DNA from: Silicimonas sp963779765
GTDB taxonomy: Bacteria; Pseudomonadota; Alphaproteobacteria; Rhodobacterales; Rhodobacteraceae
Length of the DNA: 64,000 nucleotides
Direction of reading: 5' to 3'
NCBI GenBank assembly: GCA_963779765.1
Contig: CAVZZP010000002.1
Coordinates: 1,364,001-1,428,000 of the forward strand
Position numbers and translations under genes: made by a program
Notes under the pieces: model-generated
Database searches by the model: none
Told to the model about the DNA's origin: nothing
Seen by the model: only the letters and a program-made list of their open reading frames with translations
In this document: positions 6,563 through 15,806 of the stretch, piece by piece
Position numbering within the stretch: position 1 is the stretch's first letter
How the letters are laid out: each line of letters opens with the position of its first letter

Positions 6563-9556
6563 TTACGCCGCGGTGATCTTGCAGAGGGTGGCTTTCGTCT
6601 CCTGCATCTGCGTCACGGAGTCGTAGCCGTAGGTCTGCGCGGTGTTCGAGCTTTCGCCCAGCACATAGGGGTCGGCCCCTTTCGGATACTTGGACCTGCG
6701 GTCCTCGCCCTGGAAGTAGCCGCCGAAGTGGAAGGGCATGAAGGCGACGCCCTCGCCCACCCGGTTGGTCAGCATGGCCATGACCTTGACCTTGCCGCCC
6801 TCTGGTCCTTCGACCCAGACCTGCGAGCCGTCCCTGACACCGATGTTGTTCGCGGTGCGCGGGTTGATCTCGACGAACATGTCCTGCTGCAATTCCGCAA
6901 GCCAGGGGTTCGACCGGGTCTCGTCGCCGCCGCCCTCGTATTCGACCAGCCGGCCCGAGGTGAGGATGATCGGATAGCTTTCCGAGAAGTCCTTGTCCTG
7001 GATCGACTTGTAGAGCGTCGGCACCCGCCAGAAGGTCTTGTCCTCGTAGGTCGGGTAGTCGGCCACGAGGTCGCGGCGGTTGGAGTAGAGCGGCTCGCGG
7101 TGGGTCGGCACGGGGTCCGGGAAGGTCCAGACGACCGCGCGGGCCTTGGCGTTGCCGAAAGGCGCGCATTCGTGAAGGATCGCGACGCGCTGGATGCCGC
7201 CCGACAGGTCGGTCTTCCAGTTGACGCCGCCGATCTTGTCCTTCCAGTCGGCAGGATAGGGACCGGTCTGGTCCTGCTCGCCCACTTCCTCGCCCTGTCC
7301 GGTCAGCTTGCCTTCGGCGTCGCGGTAGCCTGCGACGCGTTCGATCGACTGACGCTCTTCGGGGCTTAGATCGGAGTCCCAGCCGAGATCCTGGAGCATC
7401 TGCATCGTGAACTCGGGATATCCGTCCTGGATTTCCGATCCCACGCTGTAGACGCCTTCGGCGAGAAGGTTGTCGCCTTCGTACTCGACCCCGAAGCGGG
7501 CGCGGAACGTCAGGCCGCCCTTCGAAACCGGCATCGACATGTCGTAGAGGTTCGCCGTGCCCGGGTGGTTCATCTCGGGCGTGCCCCAGCAGGGCCAGGG
7601 CATCCCGTAGAAGTCACCGTCGGCCGGACCGCCGATCGCGCGCAGCGTCGTCTTGTCGAAGGTGTGCTGGTTCGCCATGTGGAGCTTAAGACGCTCGGGC
7701 GACTGGCCGGTATAGCCGATCGTCCACATGCCGCGGTTCACTTCGCGCGTGATGTCCTCGACGTTGGGCTCGCCGTTCTCGATCGCGATGTTGCGGAACA
7801 TGCGGTCGGCGAAGCCGAACTTGTCAGCGAACTTGGCGAGGATGGTATGGTCGGGAAGGCTTTCGAAAAGCGGCTCGACCACCTTCTCGCGCCACTGGAT
7901 CGAGCGGTTCGACGCGGTGACCGAACCAGAGGTCTCGAACTGTGTCGCGGCGGGGAGAAGGTACACGCCATCGGTGCGGTCCTGCATCACCGCCGAGACG
8001 GTCGGATAGGGATCGACCACGACCATGAGGTCGAGCTTCTCCATCGCCGTCTTCATCTCGACCATGCGGGTCTGCGAGTTGGGGGCATGGCCCCACAGGA
8101 CCATCGCCCGGGTGTTGTCGGGCTGGAGGATGTTTTCCTTGTCCTCGAGCACGCCGTCGATCCAGCGCGAGACCGGGATGCCGGTCTCGTACATCATCTC
8201 GAGGTCCGTGCCGTCCTTGCCCTTGCCGGGCAGCTTGGCGAAACGCTCCTTCAGCCAGTCCAGATCCTCGCCCCAGACGCGGGCGAAGTGGGCCCACGAG
8301 CCGGGCGCCAGGCCGTAGTAGCCGGGCAGCGTGTCGGCGAGGACGCCGAGGTCGGTCGCGCCCTGCACGTTGTCGTGGCCGCGGAAAATGTTCGTTCCGC
8401 CGCCCGCGGTGCCCATGTTGCCGAGAGCGAGCTGAAGCACGCAGTAGGCGCGGGTGTTGTTGTTGCCGTTGGTGTGCTGGGTGCCGCCCATGCACCAGAT
8501 GACGGTGCCGGGGCGGTTGTTCGCCATCGTGCGCGCGACGCGCTCAAGCTGGCTGCCGGGCACGCCGGTGACGCGCTCGGTCTCTTCGGGGTCCCAATTG
8601 GCGACCTCGGTGCGGATCTGGTCCATGCCCCAGGTGCGGGTGCGAAGGAATTCCTTATCCTCCCAGCCGTTCTCGAAGATGTGCCAGAGGATGCCCCAGA
8701 TCAGTGCCACGTCCGAGCCGGGCCGGAAGCGGACGTATTCGTCCGCATGGGCGGCGGTGCGCGTGAAGCGCGGGTCGCAGACGATCAGCGGCGCGTTGTT
8801 CTGCTCTTTCGCCCGCAGGACGTGCAGGAGCGAGACGGGGTGCGCCTCGGCCGGGTTGCCGCCGATGATGAAGATCGCGCGGCTGTTGTGGATGTCGTTG
8901 TAGCTGTTCGTCATGGCGCCGTAGCCCCATGTGTTCGCGACGCCCGCAACCGTGGTCGAGTGGCAGATGCGCGCCTGGTGGTCGACGTTGTTCGTCCCCC
9001 AGTAGGCCGCGAACTTGCGGAACAGGTAAGCCTGCTCGTTCGAGTGCTTGGCCGAGCCGAGCCAGTAGACCGAATCCGGACCCGACTCTTCGCGGATCGC
9101 CATCATCTGGTCGCCGATCTCGTTGATCGCCTCGTCCCAGCTCAGACGCTGCCATTCGCCGCCGACGAGCTTCATCGGATACTTCAGGCGGCGTTCGCCA
9201 TGCGCGTGCTCGCGGACGGACGCACCCTTGGCGCAGTGGGCACCCAGGTTGAACGGGCTGTCCCAGGCGGGCTCCTGTCCCACCCACACGCCGTTGTCGA
9301 CTTCGGCGAGAACCGTGCAGCCGACCGAGCAATGGGTGCAGACCGATTTCTTGATCTCGACGTTGCCGGTCGCTGCGGCGGCCTGAGCGGAGGCGGGCGT
9401 CACCCGGCCTACGCCCGCGGCAAGGGCTGCGAGACCGCCGACGGCCAGACCCGACCCGCGCAGGAAGCTGCGGCGGTCGACGTTCTTGCCGGCAACGCGG
9501 CCGAGGATGGGAGCGGCGCGGCCGCGGCCCTGGACGGATGTCTTCTTTCTCAGCAT
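6563..9556 (-). CDS. fdhA: Formate dehydrogenase alpha (catalytic) subunit, Tat-exported, Mo/W-bis-PGD
   Basis: A 997-residue catalytic subunit oxidising formate to CO2, predicted periplasmic. A Tat signal (D-RRSFLRG, RR at 28-29, cleavage near residue 58) starts the protein. The proximal [4Fe-4S] cluster is held by C73, C76, C80 and C108. The metal ligand is Cys198 followed by the conserved His199 in ARICHSTT, so this is a Cys enzyme, not a selenocysteine one. Molybdopterin-binding and C-terminal MopB-CT regions follow over the expected length. The reading frame is intact. It is preceded by the small Tat protein (13-base gap) and followed by fdhB. It is like FDH3 of methylotrophs and other alphaproteobacteria; Mo versus W cannot be told from sequence. 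Confidence 0.95.
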   Translation of the reverse strand: MLRKKTSVQGRGRAAPILGRVAGKNVDRRSFLRGSGLAVGGLAALAAGVGRVTPASAQAAAATGNVEIKKSVCTHCSVGCTVLAEVDNGVWVGQEPAWDSPFNLGAHCAKGASVREHAHGERRLKYPMKLVGGEWQRLSWDEAINEIGDQMMAIREESGPDSVYWLGSAKHSNEQAYLFRKFAAYWGTNNVDHQARICHSTTVAGVANTWGYGAMTNSYNDIHNSRAIFIIGGNPAEAHPVSLLHVLRAKEQNNAPLIVCDPRFTRTAAHADEYVRFRPGSDVALIWGILWHIFENGWEDKEFLRTRTWGMDQIRTEVANWDPEETERVTGVPGSQLERVARTMANNRPGTVIWCMGGTQHTNGNNNTRAYCVLQLALGNMGTAGGGTNIFRGHDNVQGATDLGVLADTLPGYYGLAPGSWAHFARVWGEDLDWLKERFAKLPGKGKDGTDLEMMYETGIPVSRWIDGVLEDKENILQPDNTRAMVLWGHAPNSQTRMVEMKTAMEKLDLMVVVDPYPTVSAVMQDRTDGVYLLPAATQFETSGSVTASNRSIQWREKVVEPLFESLPDHTILAKFADKFGFADRMFRNIAIENGEPNVEDITREVNRGMWTIGYTGQSPERLKLHMANQHTFDKTTLRAIGGPADGDFYGMPWPCWGTPEMNHPGTANLYDMSMPVSKGGLTFRARFGVEYEGDNLLAEGVYSVGSEIQDGYPEFTMQMLQDLGWDSDLSPEERQSIERVAGYRDAEGKLTGQGEEVGEQDQTGPYPADWKDKIGGVNWKTDLSGGIQRVAILHECAPFGNAKARAVVWTFPDPVPTHREPLYSNRRDLVADYPTYEDKTFWRVPTLYKSIQDKDFSESYPIILTSGRLVEYEGGGDETRSNPWLAELQQDMFVEINPRTANNIGVRDGSQVWVEGPEGGKVKVMAMLTNRVGEGVAFMPFHFGGYFQGEDRRSKYPKGADPYVLGESSNTAQTYGYDSVTQMQETKATLCKITAA

Positions 9557-9569
9557 CTGGTGACCTCCC

Positions 9570-9758
9570 TCAGAAGCGCGCGGAGGCCAGATAGGCCTTC
9601 ACATGCTCGGTCTTGCGGTATCCCGATCCCTGCGGCGCCTCTTCGGCGGCGGCCTCGGCCGGAGCGATTGCGGCTGCGGCGACGGCGGCGGGGGCCGAGG
9701 CGCCCGCCAGTTTCAGGAAGTTGCGACGGCTGGTCCCGTCCTTCTTCTTGTCGTCCAT
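9570..9758 (-). CDS. 62-aa Tat-signal protein of formate dehydrogenase clusters
   Basis: A tiny protein whose first half is a twin-arginine signal (SRRNFLKLAGAS, then an Ala-rich stretch of about 25 residues). Only about 25 residues remain after likely processing, ending in EHVKAYLASARF. It is encoded between the TorD-type chaperone and fdhA, 13 bases before fdhA. Comparable short Tat-motif proteins sit upstream of FdhA in many proteobacterial clusters (family knowledge). It may help target or assemble the FdhAB complex, for instance as an extra Tat signal carrier. No activity is known to me. Confidence 0.8.
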   Translation of the reverse strand: MDDKKKDGTSRRNFLKLAGASAPAAVAAAAIAPAEAAAEEAPQGSGYRKTEHVKAYLASARF

Positions 9759-9804
9759 CTCTGGTCCTCCCTATGCCTTTGGACGGGGGTCCGGATCCCC
9801 CGCG

Positions 9805-10422
9805 TCAGGCGTCCATCCTGAAGGCTTCGATCTCGATCTCCATGAAGGCGCGTCCGATCTTTCCGACCGGCGCGTAGAGGACCGAGCCTTCGGCGGCCTC
9901 CAGATCTGTGAAGAAGTGCGACGCCCAGGTCGCGATATGCGTGTTGAAGAAAGCGTGCTGATCGCCGACCGACAGGGGCGTCCCGTAGTCGCCGCGAATG
10001 AGGCCCGCCATGATCTCGCAGAGCGTGGCGATGTGGTCCTCGGGTTCCTTCACGCCGTCGTTCCGGGCAATGCCGAACTGCGCCATGTGAGTCCGCAGAC
10101 GGGCGAGCGGCTTTTCGTTGAGAAAGCCGGTCAGGTAGAAGCTCGCGTAGGGCAGAAGCTCGCCGCGTCCGAGCCCGATGAAGAGAGCGTTGTATTCGCG
10201 CTTGGCGGCGGCGGGTTGGGTCGCGGCGGCGACCAGCGCCAGCGAAGCGATGCCCTGCCCGAGGTCCGAGCCGTCACCGTCGAGCGCGGCAAGCGCATCG
10301 AGCGTGGCGCGGTCAGGGGCGGACGCCAAAAGCCGGGCGAGCATCGAATAGAGATCGGCGCGCAGAAGATCCTCTTCCGCAGCACCCTCCCTGATCGTCG
10401 CCGTCTGGCTTTTTGGGCTCAC
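9805..10422 (-). CDS. TorD/DmsD-family molecular chaperone for FdhA
   Basis: A 205-residue all-helical cytoplasmic protein. The YNALFIGLGRGELLPYASFY region and the later ITHIATWASHFF-type helix (here FNTHIATWASHFFTDLE) match the TorD/NarJ redox-enzyme maturation family. These proteins bind the Tat signal of molybdoenzymes and hold back export until the cofactor is inserted (family knowledge). Placement just upstream of the Tat protein and fdhA on the same strand makes FdhA the obvious client. About 100 bases separate it from DUF3306 upstream; I see no gene or clear signal there. Confidence 0.85.
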   Translation of the reverse strand: MSPKSQTATIREGAAEEDLLRADLYSMLARLLASAPDRATLDALAALDGDGSDLGQGIASLALVAAATQPAAAKREYNALFIGLGRGELLPYASFYLTGFLNEKPLARLRTHMAQFGIARNDGVKEPEDHIATLCEIMAGLIRGDYGTPLSVGDQHAFFNTHIATWASHFFTDLEAAEGSVLYAPVGKIGRAFMEIEIEAFRMDA

Positions 10423-10522
10423 GTCCGCCTGCCTTGTTTCGGTCTGCCATCACCCTAGGAAACGCCTGCAAATTGGGCAATTCATTTTTCCAATCGCGGG
10501 TGCGGCGGATGACCTCGCCGGG

Positions 10523-11119
10523 TCAGGTCGTAAAGCGCATCCGTCTGGGATTGAACGAGATTTCCTCGTTTTCGTCGGTATCGATCAACTCTTCGTCGAA
10601 TTCGACCGAGGTGGTTAAGGAAATGTCTCTCTCCTCGGACGCTTCAATGGAGATATCGGCCTCGACTAATGCGTTCGAATGTAATTCCGCGTCATTATCC
10701 TGCATAATTTTCGGAACATGTGCCGCTTTCAGGAATCCTTGCCCGACGCGGTAGGCCGTCGCCAGGACCTTGGCGTTCATTTCTGGCGCCCGGTAATCGA
10801 CGTCGTAGTCGTTCAGCCCGTCGAGATTTGCCAACAGGGGATTCGACCGCCACAGCATCCGAAGCGCCCGGCGACGAAGGAATTCGGGCACGCCCGCTCG
10901 CATGAAGATCGAGAAGTCGTCGCCGGCCTTGAGGCTTTCCGGCAGCGGCAATTTCAGCCTTTCGAGAAGCAGGCGCTCGTCCTCGGGTGTCTCGGGCTCG
11001 GGCTCTTCCGGCACTTCGGCCTCGGCTGCCGGAGCGGGTTCCGCGGCGAGGCTTTCTTCTTCGGCCACAGCCCGGCGTCGGCGCGACCAGCGGCGGAACA
11101 GATCGTCGTCGTCAGTCAT
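10523..11119 (-). CDS. DUF3306 domain protein
   Basis: A 198-residue acidic cytoplasmic protein. Residues 1-60 contain a WSRRRRAVAEEE motif and a Glu/Pro-rich linker. The middle part (FSIFMRAGVPEFLRRRALRMLW, NLDGLNDYDVDYR) is the DUF3306 core. The C-terminal 60 residues are acidic and low-complexity. DUF3306 genes almost always follow a DUF3305 gene next to formate dehydrogenase; here the ATG overlaps the DUF3305 stop by 8 bases. A role in formate dehydrogenase maturation is inferred from this linkage only. Confidence 0.85.
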   Translation of the reverse strand: MTDDDDLFRRWSRRRRAVAEEESLAAEPAPAAEAEVPEEPEPETPEDERLLLERLKLPLPESLKAGDDFSIFMRAGVPEFLRRRALRMLWRSNPLLANLDGLNDYDVDYRAPEMNAKVLATAYRVGQGFLKAAHVPKIMQDNDAELHSNALVEADISIEASEERDISLTTSVEFDEELIDTDENEEISFNPRRMRFTT

Positions 11120-11681
11120 CCTCGCGCCTCGCCTTCTGGGTGGCGGGGCTGCGATACACGTCCGCCACCTGCCTTATCCTCGGATCGCCGATGCCGTCCT
11201 CGACGCGGTCAATCCGCGCGGCGTCGCGGCGGCGCTTGACGAATTCGGTCTCCTCGAAATGGGCGTTGCAGAAGTCACGGACCAACGTCGCGAGCGAGGC
11301 GGGCATGGCCACGGGATCGACGATCATCTCGGAGCTGTCCTGCCAGTTCTGCCCACGGTCCGCGGAAGCGGTGACGGCGTGGACGTCGATGCCGTATTCG
11401 TTCGGCGCGTCCTTCTGGAGGACGACGAAGACCGACGGCGGCGTCATCATCAGCGAGGTGCGATAGCTTTCAACCTCGGCGCGGTGCAGGTCCATCGGCA
11501 AAGTCGCGGCGTGGAAGTCGGTCACGCCGTCCTCCTCGCGCAGGATGCGAAAGCCTCCCGGGCCGGCATTCGGCAGGACCGCGATGGCCGACCACGACCA
11601 CTTCGCCCAGCGGGTCACGCCGGGGCGACGTCTGAGGACGACGCCAAGGGGTATGTCCATCTGATGCGGCAGTGGGGTCAT
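11112..11681 (-). CDS. DUF3305 domain protein
   Basis: A protein of 189 residues from ATG 11681 (or 182 from ATG 11660, MDIPLGVVLRR). The core DIPLGVVLRRRPGVTRWAK with later HRAEVESYRTSL and PPSVFVVL segments is the DUF3305 signature; these proteins pair with DUF3306 in formate dehydrogenase clusters. No transmembrane or cofactor motif is visible. It is the first gene of the minus-strand cluster. The 84 bases up to the divergent Fe-S gene probably hold promoters for both directions. Confidence 0.85.
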   Translation of the reverse strand: MTPLPHQMDIPLGVVLRRRPGVTRWAKWSWSAIAVLPNAGPGGFRILREEDGVTDFHAATLPMDLHRAEVESYRTSLMMTPPSVFVVLQKDAPNEYGIDVHAVTASADRGQNWQDSSEMIVDPVAMPASLATLVRDFCNAHFEETEFVKRRRDAARIDRVEDGIGDPRIRQVADVYRSPATQKARREDD

Positions 11682-11765
11682 GGCCCGACAGGAAACACCC
11701 CCCGATTGCCTTTGACAAGACGAGGCCGCATCATGGCCGTCGCTCAGTCGCCTTGGGGAGGACCG

Positions 11766-13734
11766 ATGACCGCACCGAAACGCCTTCTGCTTTGCACCTG
11801 CGAAGATACCCAGGCCGTGGATCCCGAGACCGCATCGACCGCGCTTGGCGGCATAGATGTGCGGACGGTCCGCGCCTTGTGCATGGGCAATGTCGACGTG
11901 GCGGCGAAGGCGCTGGGTCAGGAGGGCGAAACGCTGATCGCCTGCGGGCAGATGTCGGCGTTCTTCGAGGATCTGGCCGAGGAACTGGGTGCGCCCGAAC
12001 GCCTCGCCACGGTCGACATCCGCGACCGAGCGGGCTGGACGGACACCGGCACGGCATTTCCGAAGCAAGCGGCGCTGCTGGCCGAGTCGCTGGTCGCCCG
12101 GCCCGACACGCCGACGCGCGACGTCACCAGCGAAGGCACCTGCCTGATCCTTGGCGCTTCGAACGTCGCCGTGACTGCGGCCGAAAGCCTGGCCGGGTCG
12201 CTGGCGGTGACCTGCCTTCTTGCCGACGATCCGGGCGACATGGCGCCGCCCGCAACCTACGACCTGGCTCTTGGCCGTCTGAAGAAGGCGGGTGGCGCTC
12301 TCGGGCGTTTCGCGGTGGAGGTCGACGGCTATCGTGCCGCCGATCCGGGCGGACGGGGCGCCGTGCGGTTCGGTCCGCCGGCGGACGGCGCGAAATCGAC
12401 CTGCGACATCATCCTGGACCTGCGCGGCGACGGTCCCCTGTTCTCGGCCGGCCACAAGCGCGAGGGCTATGTCCGCGCCGATCCGGGCGATCCCATCGCC
12501 GTCGCGCGTGCGGTGGCCGAGGCGCGCGAGTTGCAGGGCGTATTCGAGAAGCCGCTCTACATCCGGTTCGATCCCGGCCTCTGCGCCCATTCGCGGGCCA
12601 GTCAGCCCGGATGCGCGCGCTGCCTGTCGGTCTGCCCGACGGGGGCCATCACCTCGGCAGGCGACACCGTCGTCATCGACACCGACGTCTGCGCGGGTTG
12701 CGGCGAATGCGCCGCCGTCTGCCCTTCGGGCGCGGCAAGCTATGACGATCCGCCAGTATCGGTCCTGTTCGCCCGCCTGCGCACACTTGGCGTCCGAGTT
12801 CCGCCGCGCCGGCGGTCGCGCGCCGCGGGCGCTGTTCCACGAGGCCGACTGGGGCGGGGAGATGATCCGCCTGTCCGCCCGCTTTGGGCGCGGCCTGCCG
12901 CAAGACGTCATTCCGGTCGAGGTGTCGTCCATCGAGGGCGTCGGACATGCCGAGACGCTGGCGGCGCTTGGCGTGGGCTTCGCCTCTGTCGCGGTGATGC
13001 CGGGACCGAGAAGCGATACCGGGGTGATCTTGCGGGAAATGGCGCTTGCGGAGGCCATCGCCGGTCAGGGGCGTCTGTCCGTCCTCGACGTGGCGGACCC
13101 CGACGCGATGGAGGCGGCGCTATGGGATGCCGAAATTGCGCAGCCCGTGGCCGATCCGATCCTGCCGCTCGGCGGGCGGCGCGAGGTGACGCGGCTGGCC
13201 GCGACCGCGCTGAACGTGCCCGACGCCGTGCTCGAACTGCCCGAGGGTGCGCCCTATGGGGCCGTCGTCATCGACACCGAGGCCTGCACGCTATGCCTCG
13301 CTTGCGTGTCTCTGTGCCCGGTCGCAGCACTTGGCGACAACCCGGACAAGCCGCAGGTGACCTTCCGCGAGGCCGCTTGCCTGCAGTGCGGCATCTGCGA
13401 GTCGACCTGTCCCGAGGACGCGATCACTCTTTCGCCCCGCCTCGACCTGACGAAAGAGGCGCTGGCGCCTCGCGTCCTGAACGAGGAAGAGCCCTTCGAC
13501 TGCATCAACTGCGGCAAGCCCTTCGGCGTGCGCTCGACTATCGAGAAGATCGTGGAAAAGCTCGAGGACAAGCACTGGATGTTCAAGGGCTCGGACAACG
13601 TGAAGCTGATCCAGATGTGCGACGACTGCCGCATCTCGGCGCAGTATCACCAGGAAGGCTCGCCCTTCCGCATGGGTGACCGGCCGAAGCCGCGCACGAC
13701 CGACGATTATCTCAAGGAGCGGAAGCCGCACTGA
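11766..13734 (+). CDS. Multi-[4Fe-4S] protein of the formate dehydrogenase region (one frameshift)
   Basis: A protein of about 655 residues after removing one extra T at 12787/12788 (span is 3n+1). The ATG at 11766 has a strong GGGGAGG site; an in-frame ATG at 11733 is less likely. Four ferredoxin-type motifs are visible: CARCLSVCP, CAGCGECAAVCP, CTLCLACVSLCP and CLQCGICESTCP. A Zn- or Fe-binding pair CINC...MCDDC follows near the C-terminus. The N-terminal ~250 residues have a CTCEDTQ start and a nucleotide- or redox-like fold but no clear motif. It is divergent from DUF3305 and belongs to the conserved formate dehydrogenase neighbourhood. It is likely an electron carrier or Fe-S donor in the cytoplasm (inference). 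Confidence 0.82.
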
Positions 13735-13795
13735 GGTCGTCACGGTCGCGCGACCTCGGGTTGCCTTGGGCCATCCACCGGTCCATGTCACCGGC

Positions 13796-14789
13796 ATGAT
13801 CCAGCGCCGCCAATTCATCGCCGTCTCCGCCGCTGCCGTCGCGGCGCCCTCGTTTCTTCGTGCCCAGAGCGATCCCTTCGCCGAAGCGGTCGCCTCGGCG
13901 CGGACGCTGCAACAGCTTCACACGCTGATCGTCGTCCGAGACGGCGAGACGGTTGTCGAGGAAGCTTTCGGCGGGCCGGGGCTCGATGGGCTCGCGAACG
14001 TCAAGTCGGTGTCGAAGACCATCGTGGCGACCCTTCTGGGAGCGGCCATCGACAAGGGCGAAGTGCCGGGGGTCGAGGCATCTTTGGGAGAGGTCGCGCC
14101 GCGCCTGATTCCGAACGACTCCGACCCCAAGGTGGCAGAGATCACCCTGGAGGATTCTGGTGACGTTGCGCGCAGGTCTCGAGCGCACCTCGGGTGCGAA
14201 CTACGGGCCTTGGGTCAACAGCGGGAACTGGGTCGCCAATGCGCTGTCGCGGCCCTTCGTCGCCGAACCGGGCGTGCGGATGCTCTATTCGACCGGATCG
14301 ACTCACGTCCTAGGCGCGGCACTCGCCGAAGCCTCGGGCCGCTCACTTCTGGAGCTGGCGCGGGACTGGATCGGGCAACCGCTCGGCATCGAGATCCCGG
14401 CATGGACGCGCGATCCGCAGGGCTTCTACCTGGGCGGAAACGAAATGGCACTGACGCCCCGCGCGATGGCGCGTTTCGGCGAGGCGATCCGCATGGGCGG
14501 CGCCATCGACGGGACGCGGATCGTGAGCGAGGAGTGGGTGCGGCGGTCCTTGTCCCCCGTCACCCGCTCGCCGTTCTCGGGTCTCGGCTACGGCTATGGC
14601 TGGTTCACGGGCACGCAGGGCGGGACGGACTTCGCTCTGGCGCGTGGCTATGGAGGACAGGTGATCTGCATCGCGCCGGCAAAGGCGCTGACGGTCGTCA
14701 TCACCTCCGATCCGACCCAGCCCGCGCGGTCGGGCGGATACTTCGGCGACCTTCTCCGCCTCACAAGCGCGATCATCGACGCCGCCTGA
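13796..14789 (+). CDS. Beta-lactamase-family serine hydrolase (one frameshift)
   Basis: A class C beta-lactamase/esterase-type serine hydrolase of about 330 residues. It starts at ATG 13796 with a Tat- or Sec-like signal (IQRRQFIAVSAAAVAA) and should be periplasmic. The nucleophile motif SxxK is visible as SVSK, and the Tyr of the YxN-like element is in MLYSTGSTH. The ARGYGGQ segment near the end corresponds to the third motif. One extra T at 14155/14156 splits it into two frames; removing it gives EITLEDLVTLRAGL. Substrate is unknown. It lies 61 bases after the Fe-S gene and converges with the cytochrome gene (3-base gap). Confidence 0.8.
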
Positions 14790-14792
14790 CCT

Positions 14793-15540
14793 TCAGTTGG
14801 ACTGAACGAAGTTGCCAAGGTCCTTTGGCTTCAGCGTCGCGACGAAGGCGGTGATCGCTTCGATATCGTCCAGAGTGACCTCAACGGGCGCAATATGGAC
14901 CTGGCGATCGGGGCCGAAGGGTTCGGTGACGCCTTCGACCTGCGTGAACGACGGGTGCGGATTCTCGGCATAAAAGGCGAGGAACAGGTTCGACCAGTCG
15001 GGCCGGCCGCGCATCGCCTCGAACGAGGGAGTAGAGCCGATGCCGCCCATGCGGTTGCGCTCGTCGATGACGTGGCAGCGTCCGCAGTGGACCAGCGCGA
15101 GACGGGCGCCGACCTCGGTGTCGCCCTCGAAGGTTTCCTCGACAACGGCCTCTTTCGGGGCCTCTGCTGCCGTATAAACCGGTTTCCCGTCGATTTCGAA
15201 GCTCTCGACGGCGGCGATGCCGGGGTCGGATTTCAGCCACTCGAGGAAAAGGTCGGCCTCGGGCGAGGGCTGGGCGATGTCCAGTCGCACCTCCTCGCCG
15301 TCGATGATCTGGAATACCCGCTCGCCCTCATTGCCGAAGGTCATGTCGGCCTCGCCGTCGGTCACGGGTGTCACGCCGACGCGGTGCTTGAACTTGAAGC
15401 GCGGAAGGATCTGCTTGTCGAAGCCGGACGCCACCATCTCGGCGGGCATCCGAAGGGTAAGTTCCTGCGCGCTTGACCCCGCTCCCCAGAGCGCGGCGCA
15501 GGTGGCGACGGTGATGATGTGCGGAAACCCTATCTTGCAC
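14793..15540 (-). CDS. Exported c-type cytochrome (start unresolved)
   Basis: A protein of about 247 residues. After a signal peptide (HIITVATCAALWGAGSSA-Q) comes a ~120-residue domain without recognisable motifs. A cytochrome c domain with haem motif CGRCH and a downstream region rich in Pro follows. No normal start codon is in frame: the ribosome site GGGAGG precedes an ATA. A GTG at 15540 would work if one A of 15525-15527 is an extra base, which the 3n+1 span fits. It is divergent from DUF6494 and convergent with the serine hydrolase. It is a candidate electron partner for the neighbouring formate dehydrogenase (inference). Confidence 0.7.
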
Positions 15541-15602
15541 CTCCCTTGCGATCTGAGATTATCCCGCCTCTGACACAAGACAAGACCACACAGGGGAGAG
15601 CG

Positions 15603-15806
15603 ATGTCCGAAGAAGCATTCAACATGAGCCTGAGGAAGTTCCTCAAGACCGTCGGCGTCACCTCGCAGCGCGAGATCGAGGAGGCCGTTCGCGCCGCGTC
15701 GGGCACGCCTGCCGGCAAGGTGAAGGCCAAGGTCGTGCTGACCATCGGCGAGCTCGGCCTGACCCACGAGGTCACGGGCGACATCGAGATGCCGGGCGAG
15801 GGCTGA
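15603..15806 (+). CDS. DUF6494 family small protein
   Basis: A 67-residue cytoplasmic protein with no Cys. The sequence starts MSEEAFNMSLRKFLKTVGVT and ends in a beta-rich part (KVVLTIGELGLTHEVTGDI). I recognise it as DUF6494, a small family near Mrp and formate dehydrogenase genes. A GGGGAGAG ribosome site lies just upstream of the ATG. Its stop touches the GTG of mrp directly (no gap), so the two are translated from one message. Function unknown. Confidence 0.75.
   Translation: MSEEAFNMSLRKFLKTVGVTSQREIEEAVRAASGTPAGKVKAKVVLTIGELGLTHEVTGDIEMPGEG

Noticed and set aside
6563..9556. Selenocysteine formate dehydrogenase
   Set aside because: The active-site codon is an ordinary Cys (Cys198 in ARICHS) and no in-frame TGA or SECIS-like structure is needed.
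11112..13058. 648-codon minus-strand frame running under the Fe-S protein gene
   Set aside because: Only its last 189 codons (DUF3305) show conserved sequence. The rest is antisense to four ferredoxin motifs.
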